Source: Eubacteriales Family XIII. Incertae Sedis bacterium
GTDB taxonomy: Bacteria; Bacillota; Clostridia; Peptostreptococcales; Anaerovoracaceae
Reading direction: 5' to 3'
DNA: 33,999 bases
Assembly (NCBI GenBank): GCA_031272485.1
Contig: JAISTV010000029.1
Span: 1-33,999 of the forward strand
Shown here: piece by piece, positions 14,032-23,100 of the stretch
How the letters are laid out: every line of letters begins with the position of its first letter
Position numbering within the stretch: position 1 is the first letter of the stretch
Translations under genes and position numbers: made by a program
The notes under the pieces: generated by a model
What the model saw: the letters and a program-made list of their open reading frames with translations, nothing else
Told to the model about the DNA's origin: nothing
The model's database searches: none

Positions 14032-15750
14032 CTATTTTACATATTTCTGTAAAATCTCCTCTGCCCGCGCGCCCTGCACGCTCCAGTTGTAGAAGTGCAG
14101 CCCTTCTGTCGGGGACGGCGAATACCGCGTGTACGCCTCATCATCCGTAGAGAGCGCCGCAACCGCAGCCTCCCGCACATCCGCGGATGCCTTCCCGGAC
14201 CCCGCCAGCTCGTCCAGGTACGGCACCGCCGCGTCCGAAAGCCCGTCCAGCATCTCTACGTCCACCGTGGGCAGGCTCCCCGTCAGGTACTGCTCCACGT
14301 TGTAGCGGGCTATGAGTCCGTCCGTGTTCACGTAAAACAGCGCCAGAACGCACACCACGCACGCCACCGCGATGGGACGCCCCGCGTTAAACGGCCGCAC
14401 GTGCCAGACAAGCAGCACCGCGAACACGAGCAACAGCAACGCCATGAACCAGAAGGTGTAAAGGCGCAGCCTTGACAGCCCGTAAGCGTCTATGTACAGC
14501 ACCATCTTGCTCATGGCCGTGACCACGAGCAGCACCGTGAGCGCGCTCAGCAGGCCCGTGAGAACCCGCAGCGCCACCGGATACTCCCCTGCCCCGCGCT
14601 TGGCGAACAGGTAGACGAACGCCAGGAGCGCCAGGTTTATGGACGCCACGCCGCACAGCTCGAAGAACCCGCGCCGCGCGTACTCGGCGTACGTGAACCC
14701 GGCCGGCAGGTCCCCGCCGAACGCGGAGAACAGGTAGCCGCCCATGACGGCCAGAAAGAGCAGATATACCAGGGCGAGAAGGCAGAGCGGCGCCAGTATT
14801 GCCGCCCGCGGAATGCCCCGGAAATACGAGAGCGTCTTCACCGTGCCCTCCCGGGTCACATGCCCCGTGTGCCGCCGCCGCGCGTTGCCGTATACCGCGC
14901 CGAAAAGATAGCACGCCACCGGCACGCCGAAGACCGCGTTAAACACCCACATCCCGAAGTGCTCCTTGAGGAAGTCAGGAATCTCAAGCCGGCGAATCAC
15001 ATCGTCGAAGGCCGCGTCCGCCATCATGAGCAGGTTCAAAATGAAGATCAGCACCGGGATGAAGGCCACCACGCCCAGAAGCGCCGCAAGCGCCAGCCGC
15101 CCGCGCCCTTTGCGTTTCTCAGCGCCCGCGCCCTCAGCCGCCACCGGCTGCCCCTTCTCGTCGGTCGCTTTCCCGAAACTCCTGAAGAGGCCAATGAAGT
15201 TGGCGAACGGAATGATGCAGCCCTGGTTTATGGCGTCGGGGAGGAGGAAGCCGGACAGCTTCTCCGAAATCGAGGTGCCGCACGAGGCCATGACCCACAG
15301 CAGGAGCGCCAGCGCCTCGAAGGCCATGAGGAAAAACCGCACGGGCGTACCAGCATAAAGCAGGAACGGCACCGCTCCCGCCAGCGCCACCGCGCCCCAG
15401 AAGAGCGAGCGCCGGTTTTGCTTCCTGCCGCGCGCCTGCAGGAAGACCAGCGTGCCCGCCATGGCGAGCACTAAGAAGCAGAACGCGCCCAGCGCCGTGG
15501 GGAAAAACTCCCGACGGTCTGCATAAGCCGTGCCCACGACCCATTCCCAGAACAGAAACCCCATAGCGAGCGCGTAGCAGGCGAAGAGCGTCTCCGCCGT
15601 TCCCACTACCCACGGCTGCCCCGGTTTCTGATATGCCAGCGGCCGCACCACGGGAGCCGGCGCGGGCGTACCCGGACAGTAAGCCTGCGCGGGCGTACCC
15701 GGACCGTAATACGGCGCCTGCGCCGGATTTCCTTGCAAATATATATTCAT
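14032..15750 (-). CDS. DUF4173/DUF4153-type multi-pass membrane protein
   Basis: A 572-aa membrane protein with roughly twelve hydrophobic segments. It fits DUF4173: ALLGVVAFIPVLIFILNLL followed by MADAAF in the middle, and VLYIDAYGLSRLRLYTFWF towards the C-terminus. A Pro/Ala/Tyr/Gly-rich cytoplasmic N-terminus has short GTPAQA-type repeats. The C-terminal 100 residues are soluble and contain a WSVQGARAEEIL ending. The start ATG has GGAGAAGG upstream. It is the third gene of a tight operon (12-base gap) behind an XRE regulator and a DUF2975 protein. The biochemical function of the family is unknown. Confidence 0.85.
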   Translation of the reverse strand: MNIYLQGNPAQAPYYGPGTPAQAYCPGTPAPAPVVRPLAYQKPGQPWVVGTAETLFACYALAMGFLFWEWVVGTAYADRREFFPTALGAFCFLVLAMAGTLVFLQARGRKQNRRSLFWGAVALAGAVPFLLYAGTPVRFFLMAFEALALLLWVMASCGTSISEKLSGFLLPDAINQGCIIPFANFIGLFRSFGKATDEKGQPVAAEGAGAEKRKGRGRLALAALLGVVAFIPVLIFILNLLMMADAAFDDVIRRLEIPDFLKEHFGMWVFNAVFGVPVACYLFGAVYGNARRRHTGHVTREGTVKTLSYFRGIPRAAILAPLCLLALVYLLFLAVMGGYLFSAFGGDLPAGFTYAEYARRGFFELCGVASINLALLAFVYLFAKRGAGEYPVALRVLTGLLSALTVLLVVTAMSKMVLYIDAYGLSRLRLYTFWFMALLLLVFAVLLVWHVRPFNAGRPIAVACVVCVLALFYVNTDGLIARYNVEQYLTGSLPTVDVEMLDGLSDAAVPYLDELAGSGKASADVREAAVAALSTDDEAYTRYSPSPTEGLHFYNWSVQGARAEEILQKYVK

Positions 15751-15762
15751 GATCCTTCTCCT

Positions 15763-15972
15763 TTACTCGTCCTCCGTAAATTCGAGGAGGTCGCCGGGCT
15801 GACAGTCCAGTTCCCGGCACAGGGCTTCCAGCGTCGAAAAGCGGATGGCCCTGGCTTTGTTGTTCTTCAGGATGGAAAGGTTGGCCGGCGTTATGCCTAT
15901 GCGCTCCGCGAGCTCGCCCGCCGAGATTTTCCGCCGTGCCATCATGACGTCTATGTTGACCGTGATTCTCAC
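15763..15972 (-). CDS. XRE-family (YozG-like) small DNA-binding regulator
   Basis: A 69-aa single helix-turn-helix protein: KISAGELAERIGITPANLSI carries the two HTH helices, then LEALCRELDCQPGDLLEF is the conserved C-terminal part seen in YozG-like proteins. The start is GTG 15972 (MRITVNIDV...) with a GGGGG-rich site upstream; the leading beta strand is conserved in the family, so a later ATG at 15945 is less likely. It is sandwiched with 12-base gaps between DUF2975 and DUF4173 genes. This regulator commonly pairs with DUF2975. It is a candidate repressor of its own operon through the dyad at 16576-16599. Confidence 0.88.
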   Translation of the reverse strand: MRITVNIDVMMARRKISAGELAERIGITPANLSILKNNKARAIRFSTLEALCRELDCQPGDLLEFTEDE

Positions 15973-15984
15973 CAGCTGCGCCCC

Positions 15985-16527
15985 CTAAACCGTAAAATCG
16001 TTCTCTGTCTTAATCTCCACCGCGGCGGCAAAGACATTTTTCACGACGCGCAGGATGAGGCCCACGAAGGCCGCCATGAGACCTATGAGGATAAACGAGA
16101 GTCCGCACACGTACGCGCCGCACACCAGCGCCAGCGCACACGCGAAGCACAGCCAGGAAATCCGGCGCAGCGCCTGCACGTTCCCCGCGGAGAACACGTC
16201 GCCCCGCCGGATGCGCGAGAGCATGCCGTGCAGGAGGCACAGCGCCGCCAGCGCTATGGCGCAGACCACATAGATAACCGCCACGAACGCGAAGCTGCTG
16301 CCGGTCCGGACTATGGAAATCTCCACGTGCTCCGAAAACCGCGAACTGATGGTTTCGCCGTCCGCAGACTTCGCCACGGAAGTCTGCGCCACGACACTCG
16401 TCTCGCCGCCCATCAGATACCACACGGTGACTGCCACCGCCGAGGCGATCACCAGCCCGATCACGATCTTCGTACAGATCAGCGAAAGTTTAAGCGACCG
16501 CCCGTCATTCCACTTGCTCGTGCCCAT
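15985..16527 (-). CDS. DUF2975 family membrane protein
   Basis: A 180-aa protein with four membrane segments and an extracytoplasmic loop after the first. The DUF2975 signature is visible as IRRGDVFSAGNVQALRRISW followed by two hydrophobic segments. A perfect AGGAGG precedes the ATG. It is the first gene of a three-gene operon with the XRE regulator and the DUF4173 protein. The DUF2975/YozG pair is widespread in Gram-positives; its role is not established. A membrane sensor or modulator of the regulator is plausible but inferred. Confidence 0.88.
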   Translation of the reverse strand: MGTSKWNDGRSLKLSLICTKIVIGLVIASAVAVTVWYLMGGETSVVAQTSVAKSADGETISSRFSEHVEISIVRTGSSFAFVAVIYVVCAIALAALCLLHGMLSRIRRGDVFSAGNVQALRRISWLCFACALALVCGAYVCGLSFILIGLMAAFVGLILRVVKNVFAAAVEIKTENDFTV

Positions 16528-16571
16528 CCTCTTCCTCCTGAAGCTATAACGAATAGAGAATTCTCAATAAA

Positions 16572-16600
16572 ATAATGACACACGGATTATCGTGTGTCAA
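16572..16600 (-). promoter_or_regulatory. Promoter and dyad operator of the DUF2975-XRE-DUF4173 operon
   Basis: The minus strand has TTGACA (16600-16595), a 17-base spacer and CATTAT (16577-16572). A perfect 9-bp inverted repeat, TGACACACG and CGTGTGTCA with a 6-base centre, covers 16576-16599, i.e. from the -35 to the edge of the -10. In RNA from the upstream amidase gene the same dyad forms a hairpin followed by TTATTTTATT, so it may also end that transcript. Confidence 0.65.
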
Positions 16601-16606
16601 TACTTT

Positions 16607-16625
16607 TTTATCGTTTTTCGATAAA
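16607..16625. other. AT-rich hairpin at the end of the amidase gene
   Basis: TTTATCG and CGATAAA flank a T5 loop, four bases after the amidase stop. On the minus strand it is followed by an A run, not T, so it is probably not a terminator by itself. Confidence 0.35.
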
Positions 16626-16629
16626 TTTT

Positions 16630-19600
16630 CTACGCCTGCTTGAGCTCGTTTATCATCTCCACAATCTTGTTGCCGTAGCCCACCGCCGTGGCCCAGCCGT
16701 ACCCGTACGGGTTCTCGTTCTTCCCGAGCCACTGCACGAACGGCGCACAGCCGCGCGTGACTAAGCTGAACCGCGGGTCCACGCAGGTCTGATTCAAGGG
16801 CGCCGTAGACGCGTACGCCTTCAGGTGCTGCACCTGCGCCCGCACGCCCTCGCGCACCGTCTTGAAGCTCGCGGACGTAGCGCCGGCCGCTCCCGTAGCG
16901 CCTATCCCCGCGAAGTTAAACTGATTCACCTGCACCGAGCCGCCGTACTGCAGCCAGCCCGTCTCCTGCATGCACTGCGCGAAGACCACCTCCGCCTTGA
17001 CGCCCTCCGCCGCCGCCTCCTCGAGGACTATCTGCGCGAAGGTCTCTATGTTGGGCGCCCCGCCGTTATAGCCGAGCGCACCCGTCTGCCCCAGCGCCGC
17101 CGGGTAGGTCTTGTTCTTGCTCTTGTACCACCGCACCATCTGCGCCGCCGTGACCGTGCTCGTACCCATAATCGCATAGCCGGGGTCGACGAGCGTGTAG
17201 GTGGTGCCGCCCGCGTAGGCGACCGTGCCATTGGCGCTTTCCACATACAGGTGGGCCGTGTAAGTGCCGTACTCATACTTGTGGTTCTTAATGTTGATCG
17301 GGAAGGTCACGAGGCTCGTGGCCGCGTTCACGGACTGCTCATACCAGCGGATGTCGTCCTGCCCGTTCGCGTTGGTCCACACCGCCAGCTTGAGCTTTTT
17401 CGCGCCGGAGGCCGAGGCGATGTTCGTTACATTGACGTCAAATGTTCCGCTGTACTGGTTCGCGTTGGCCACTGCCACCGTGGCCGTCGGGGCCGGGACG
17501 TTGGCCAGTGCGGAGCCGCAGAAGACGCTCTGGCCGTTTGTGAGCACCGCGTAGAGGTGGATGTAGTAGACGCCCGTCTCCTTGTGGTTGAGCACCGAGA
17601 CATCCATGAGGTAGCTGCCGCTCGCGGATGCCGGCATGGAGTACCAGCGCAGGTCGTTCTGACCGCCCGCCTCGCCCCACACCGCGAAGCGCACCTCCTT
17701 AATGCCCGGCGCGCGCTGCAGGCCAGCCAGCGAAATGCGAATGGTCATGGCGTCCGGAAGCGCGTCGGAGAGAAGCACCGCCGTGGGTGCGGGTATGGTC
17801 TTGTACGTGCTGCCCGCGTAACCCAGCGTGCCGTTGCCGGACTCTATGTAGGCGTGCGCTATAAACGTGCCGTAGTTGTAGCCGTGGCGCGCCAGATTCG
17901 CGTGAATCGTGGCAGTAGTCGCGCCGGCCGCAAGCGTGGTCTCGTACCAGTAGATATCGTCCTGGCCGCCCTCGTTGGTCCACACGGCGACCTTGAGCTT
18001 CTTCGCGCCCGAGGGAGAGCTTATGCCCGTGACGTTTATGTCAAACGTGCCGCCCGCCGCGTTCACCGAGCTGTCCGGAATGCTGAGCGTGGCCACAGGG
18101 CTGCTCACCGTGACGGCAGTCCCGCCCATGAAAACGCTCTGCCCGTTCGTGAGCGTCGCGTAGCAGTGCACGTAGTAGATGCCCGTCTCCTTATGCGCGG
18201 AGACCGGAATGTCCAGCACGTAGCTGCCGGCCGAGGAGGCCGTGCGCGAGTACCAGACCAGGTCGTTCTGACCGCTGGCCGCGCCCCACACCGCGAACCG
18301 CACCGACGAGATGCCCGGCGCGCGCTGCACGCCGCTCGCCGCTATGCGTATGGTGTTCTCGCTGTTCAGCAGCGAGGCGGAAATGCTGGCCGCCGGCGCG
18401 TTTATCGTATAACTCGCGCCCCCCGCGAAAGCCAGCGTGCCGTTCCCCGACTCCACATAGGCGTGCGCCGTGAAACTGCCGTAGCTGTACTTGTGGTTCG
18501 CCACGTTCGCGTAGACCGTGGCCGCCGAGGCGCCGTTTGCCAGCGTCTGCTCGTACCAGTAAATATCGTCCTGCCCGTTCTCGAGGGTCCAGACCGCTAT
18601 CTTAATCTTCTTCGCGCCCGACGCGGAACTGATCCCGGTGGCTTGCACCTTGAACGTCCCCGCCGCCGCGTTCACATCCTTGAAGCTGAGCGTCGCCGTA
18701 GCCCCGCTCACGTTCACCGTGCCGCCGCCCACGAAGACCGAGGCGCCGCTCCCCAGCGTCGCGTACACGTGCGCGTAGTAAGTCCCCGTCTCCTTGTGAT
18801 TGCTCACCGGCACATCCAGCGTGTAGTTGCCGCTGCTCGTAGCAGACAGCGGATACCAGCGCAGGTCGTTCTGTCCGTTCGTCGCGCCCCAGACGGCAAT
18901 GTTCAGGCTCTTCACGCCTGACGCGTAGCCCACGCTATTCGCCGTGACCCGGATGGTGTTTTCGCTGTTAATCAGGCTCGCCCCCACCGAAGCCGTGCTC
19001 GTAGGCGCGTTCGGGTCCAATAGCTGCAGGCCCAGTGCGTTCACTATGCCTGCCGCATCCGCCAGCCCCAGCTTGATGAGCATGCCCGTCTGCTTGACCA
19101 AGCCGGCATCCTCTGCATTGTCTATGAAGGCGTGTTCAATGATTATGCCCGTAATGCCGTTTTCCTTGGGCCAGCGCACGTTCGCGTAGTAGTCCTTGGC
19201 GGACCCGTCCGCGTAATAGTCGTCCGGGCCTTCCAGCTCCGAGCCCTGGAACACGCGAGTCATGGTGCCGCGGTTCGCGAAGCCCAGCTTGTTAAGCTGC
19301 GTCAGGATGGCGTTCCCCAGCTGGTTGCCCTTGAGGAATATATCGTAGTTTCCGCCCGTGGAGGGCACGATTACGAGCGAGCCGCGGGCGCTTCCCGTTC
19401 CCGTCGCGTTAAAGTGAAACGAAATGAAATAGTTGGCGCCCTGCGCCTTGGCGTATTCCATGTTCGCGTACATGCACTCCGAGCTCGTACTGCCCGGATA
19501 CGGGCAGGCACCGGTTCCGCTCGTGGCGCCGGTCTTGATTATCTTTACGTTTGCGTATTTCGCGAGTTCGGCAGCCGTCACGTCGCGGACCTGCCAGGTG

Positions 19601-19971
19601 ATGTTCTCCTCCGCGAGCCCATTGTAGTTCGCGCCCTTATGCGTGGTGTCGTGGCCCGCGTCCAGCGCTATGACCACCGTGCCGCCGGCAGCCGGCGCCA
19701 ACTCCATAACGCTGATTCCCACACTGCCTATCTCCCCGACCGGCACCAGCATGTCGAGGTCTATCTCCGCAGGAGACTCCTCGCTGCCGTCGTGTACATG
19801 CTCTTCTATGACAGCGTCCACCGCCTCCGGGGAGGACGTCTCCGCGTCCGCGTCGTCTTCCGCGTTCACCCCCACGGGCACCGCCAGAACCCCCAACATA
19901 GCGACCGTCAATACCGCCGCCAAAAATCTCTTAATCTTCCCGTTTCCTGCTGCTTTAATTCGCTTACTCAT
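16630..19971 (-). CDS. Secreted N-acetylmuramoyl-L-alanine amidase / glucosaminidase with six GBS Bsp-like repeats
   Basis: A 1113-aa secreted two-enzyme autolysin. Signal peptide (about 1-37), acidic linker, then an Amidase_3 domain (about 95-320) with zinc/catalytic residues H107 (ALDAGHD), E121, H186 (FISFHFNA) and E279 (IIIEHAF), which cuts the MurNAc-L-Ala bond. Six Bsp-like repeats follow, alternating strictly between an A type (AVWGA, GQNDL, NHKETG) and a B type (AVWT, GQDDI, HKYxYG). The C-terminus (about 940-1113) is a glucosaminidase domain with Glu1003 in CMQETGWLQYGG. The ATG is preceded by AAGGAG. No LPXTG or SLH anchor is present, so the repeats probably hold it to the wall. It is the last gene of a five-gene island. 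Confidence 0.92.
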   Translation of the reverse strand: MSKRIKAAGNGKIKRFLAAVLTVAMLGVLAVPVGVNAEDDADAETSSPEAVDAVIEEHVHDGSEESPAEIDLDMLVPVGEIGSVGISVMELAPAAGGTVVIALDAGHDTTHKGANYNGLAEENITWQVRDVTAAELAKYANVKIIKTGATSGTGACPYPGSTSSECMYANMEYAKAQGANYFISFHFNATGTGSARGSLVIVPSTGGNYDIFLKGNQLGNAILTQLNKLGFANRGTMTRVFQGSELEGPDDYYADGSAKDYYANVRWPKENGITGIIIEHAFIDNAEDAGLVKQTGMLIKLGLADAAGIVNALGLQLLDPNAPTSTASVGASLINSENTIRVTANSVGYASGVKSLNIAVWGATNGQNDLRWYPLSATSSGNYTLDVPVSNHKETGTYYAHVYATLGSGASVFVGGGTVNVSGATATLSFKDVNAAAGTFKVQATGISSASGAKKIKIAVWTLENGQDDIYWYEQTLANGASAATVYANVANHKYSYGSFTAHAYVESGNGTLAFAGGASYTINAPAASISASLLNSENTIRIAASGVQRAPGISSVRFAVWGAASGQNDLVWYSRTASSAGSYVLDIPVSAHKETGIYYVHCYATLTNGQSVFMGGTAVTVSSPVATLSIPDSSVNAAGGTFDINVTGISSPSGAKKLKVAVWTNEGGQDDIYWYETTLAAGATTATIHANLARHGYNYGTFIAHAYIESGNGTLGYAGSTYKTIPAPTAVLLSDALPDAMTIRISLAGLQRAPGIKEVRFAVWGEAGGQNDLRWYSMPASASGSYLMDVSVLNHKETGVYYIHLYAVLTNGQSVFCGSALANVPAPTATVAVANANQYSGTFDVNVTNIASASGAKKLKLAVWTNANGQDDIRWYEQSVNAATSLVTFPINIKNHKYEYGTYTAHLYVESANGTVAYAGGTTYTLVDPGYAIMGTSTVTAAQMVRWYKSKNKTYPAALGQTGALGYNGGAPNIETFAQIVLEEAAAEGVKAEVVFAQCMQETGWLQYGGSVQVNQFNFAGIGATGAAGATSASFKTVREGVRAQVQHLKAYASTAPLNQTCVDPRFSLVTRGCAPFVQWLGKNENPYGYGWATAVGYGNKIVEMINELKQA

Positions 19972-19994
19972 ACGCGCTCCTTGCCCGAAATAAC

Positions 19995-20034
19995 AAACCG
20001 GATTCGCTGTCGCAAACCCGGTTTTATCATATCA
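19995..20034 (-). promoter_or_regulatory. Extended -10 promoter of the amidase gene with overlapping hairpin
   Basis: The minus strand has TGATATGAT (20034-20026), an extended -10. Just after it lies a 13-bp hairpin (AAACCGGGTTTGC, loop GACA, GCGAATCCGGTTT; 20024-19995) followed by GTTATTTC. The hairpin is likely the terminator of the upstream subtilase gene, placed against the promoter of the next gene. Confidence 0.5.
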
Positions 20035-20113
20035 AATCCCGCCCCGAAAGGCTGTTAAGGAACCGTTAACTTCCCGTTACAACGTCCAAGGCACGCGCGC
20101 CTCCGCGCCCCGC

Positions 20114-23100
20114 TCAGCCGTAATAGTAGTCCATATCCACGTTGCCGCCTATGCCCGCCACCGAGCCCGTGCTGCGGTACTGCCACGCGTTCACCTGCCC
20201 GCCCGGCCACACGCCCGCCGTAAACGGATCCATCTCCGCGCTGTTCGTGTACCACCGCGCCAGCCAGAACTTGTAGCCCTGGTCTATGAGCTGCTGCTGG
20301 TTGTAGTAGTTCTGCGCCCAGGACAGGTTCGCATACACGCCCGGATCCCAGCCGTAGCCGCGCATGGCATCCATGCTGCTCTTCAGGAAATTCGTCAAAT
20401 AGTTATACCGCGCCGTTCCGGAATTGCCCGCTATGGCCGCCGCGCCGTTCAGCACGTCCGCGTCCTCCATGTCGAGGAATACCGGCAGGTCGAAACCGCC
20501 CACCGCGCGCACCGCGTTCATCTGCGCGGAGGCGTTCATCTCCATAAAGCCCACGGCCATGGACGTATTCGTATAATTGTAGTTGTAGATGTACGTACCT
20601 ATCTTCAGGCCCACCGCCTTGGCGCCCTGCACATTCTGAATAAACCGCAGGTCCGGGTTGAACACGTTGGAGCTTCCCTCGGTAAAGTACCCGATCCGGA
20701 TGATGGCAAAGTCTACGCCGCTCGCCTTGACAGCCGCCCAATTGATATCGCCCTGCCAGTACGACACGTCTATGCCGCGCATATAGTAGGTCACGTTCGT
20801 CACGCTCGCGCTCCCCAGGTAGACCGTGGCGCCGTTTGTGTAAGTCGCATAAACATGCACCGCGTAACTGCCGCCTTCCTTGTGATTGAGCACGGGCGCG
20901 TTAATCCGCCAGACCCCGCCCACGTTCGTCGCGTTATACCAAATGAGGTCGTTCTGTCCGCCGGCCAGTCCCCAGACCGCAAACTGCACCTTGACCACCC
21001 CCGGCGTACTTCTCAGCGAGGCCGTAGCGGCGGTAATCCGCCCCAGCGACTCGTCAAACACCGCCTGCACCGCCGGGCTCGCCGGCAGGGTCACGGAAAA
21101 AGTCGTGCTGCCTATGTACGCCTGCACGCCGTTTTGCAGTGTCGCATACACGTGCGCGTAATACGTGCCCTCGCTGTAGCCGTGGTAGCCCAGGAAGCCG
21201 TCCAGCTTATACGTATTGCCGCTCACCAGCGGCGCGTCATACCAGTGTATGTCGCTCTGATCTGCCTTACTCCACACGGCCACCTGCACGTAAGCCACGC
21301 CGCTCGCGCTGCTGCCGTTGGCCGTGACATTGGCCGTAAACGTCCCCGCCGTCAGGTTCCTGCTCACCGTGCCTATGCTGCCCGAAGGCGCGCCCACCGT
21401 CACGCTGACCGAGCCCAGGAACACCGCCGTCCCGTTATTCATGGTCGCGTACGCGTGGATGTTGTATACCCCCGCCTCGCGATGATTCACAATGTCCGCA
21501 ATCGTCGAGTACGTACCGCCGCTCGCATCGTTTGCGGTATACCAGACAAGGTCGTTCTGCCCTGTGCCGGTGCCGGCCGCACCCCACACCGCGAACTGCA
21601 CCTTGCTCACCGGCCGGATGAGGTTCACCCCCGTCACGCCGAGCGTTATCTGGCTCTGGTCGGGCGAAAGCGCTGCCGTAAGCGCGGTCCCCGGCGAGAT
21701 GTTAAAGTTCGCGGCGCCTAAGAACTTCTCTATCCCGTTCTTCTGCGTCGCGTAGATATGCGCGTAGTACTGGCCATACTGATAGCCGTGGGCGGACATG
21801 TTATCCGTGGCCTTGTATGTGCCACTGCCCGTCTTGGTCAACGTAATCCACTTCAGGTCGCTCTGATTCGCGTTGGTCCACACCGCCACCTTCATGGAGG
21901 AGAGCGCCGATTCCGGCGAGAGCCCTGTGATCGTCACCTCTATGTTTCCGGAGGTCGGATTTCCCGTTCCCGTAGCTGTGCCTGTCAAGCTTAATACATT
22001 GACAGTCTGGCCGCCAATGAAAATGCTTGTCCCGTTTGTGAGCGTTGCGTACGTGTGTATGTAGTAGGTGCCTGTCTCTTTATGGTTGGAGACCGGAACA
22101 TTCGTCGCATAGCCGCCCAGCACCCCCGTGCTGCTCGCGTTATACCAGCGCAGGTCGTTCTGTCCGCCTGCGTCGCCCCATACGGCAAAACGCACGCCGG
22201 ACACGCCCGGAAGGAGCGTAACGCCCGAGGCGGCCATGATAATCGTCTGCTGGTCGCCGGTAAGCGAGGCCGTAACCGTGGAGGCCGGCGCCGTCATGCT
22301 CACGACGCTGCTTCCTACAAACTGGTCTATGCCATTCTTCTGTTTGGCGTAGAAGTGGCAGATATAATTCCCGTACTGATAGCCGTGGGAGCTCATGTAA
22401 ATGGTGGCAGCAAAGTTAGACCCGCTCTTGCTGAGGTTATACCAGCGCAGGTCATCCTGCCCGCCTGCCTCGGTCCACACCGCCACACGCACGTCGCCCG
22501 CCGCTTCGGAGACAGCCGTCGCGGGGCTGAAGCTGCCGGCCTGCAGCGTGAAATAGCCGGACGTGACGTTCTTGGACGGGCTGCTGACAGCAGCTGTCAA
22601 GCCATTTACATTGACAGAGCTTGCGCCCACATAGACGCTCGTTCCGTTCGAGAGCGTGGCGTACACATGGATGTAATAGAGACCTGTCTCCTTATGGTAG
22701 GAGACCGCTTCACTCGCAGTCCACGTACCGCCGCTGTTTGTGGCGGGCACCCAGCGCAGGTCGTTCTGCGTGTTTCCGCTGGCCGCCGCCGCACCCCAGA
22801 CCGCGAAACTCACGCCCGTCACGTTCGTGTAGGACAGGCCGCTCGCGCTCATGCTTATGGTCTGCTGGTCCGCGGAAAGCGTGGAGGTAACCACGTTGCC
22901 CGTATCCCAGTGCGCATAGAGCGTGGAGCCGGTTGTAAGCGTGTAGGTGGTCGCGCTCGTCACTTTCGTGCCGCCGCTGGCCGCCGTGTACCAGCCGGTG
23001 AACGTATAACCCGTGCGCACGGGATCCGCCGGAAGTACGTAAGGCTGCCCGTAAGTCTGCGTCACGGTGCTGTGCGGCGTTATGCCGCCGTTGGAGTTAA

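Noticed and set aside
16825-18921. A 698-codon plus-strand ORF
   Set aside because: It is the antisense shadow of the repeat-rich amidase gene: Arg/His-rich, without domains or a ribosome binding site. Other long antisense ORFs in the window are the same kind.
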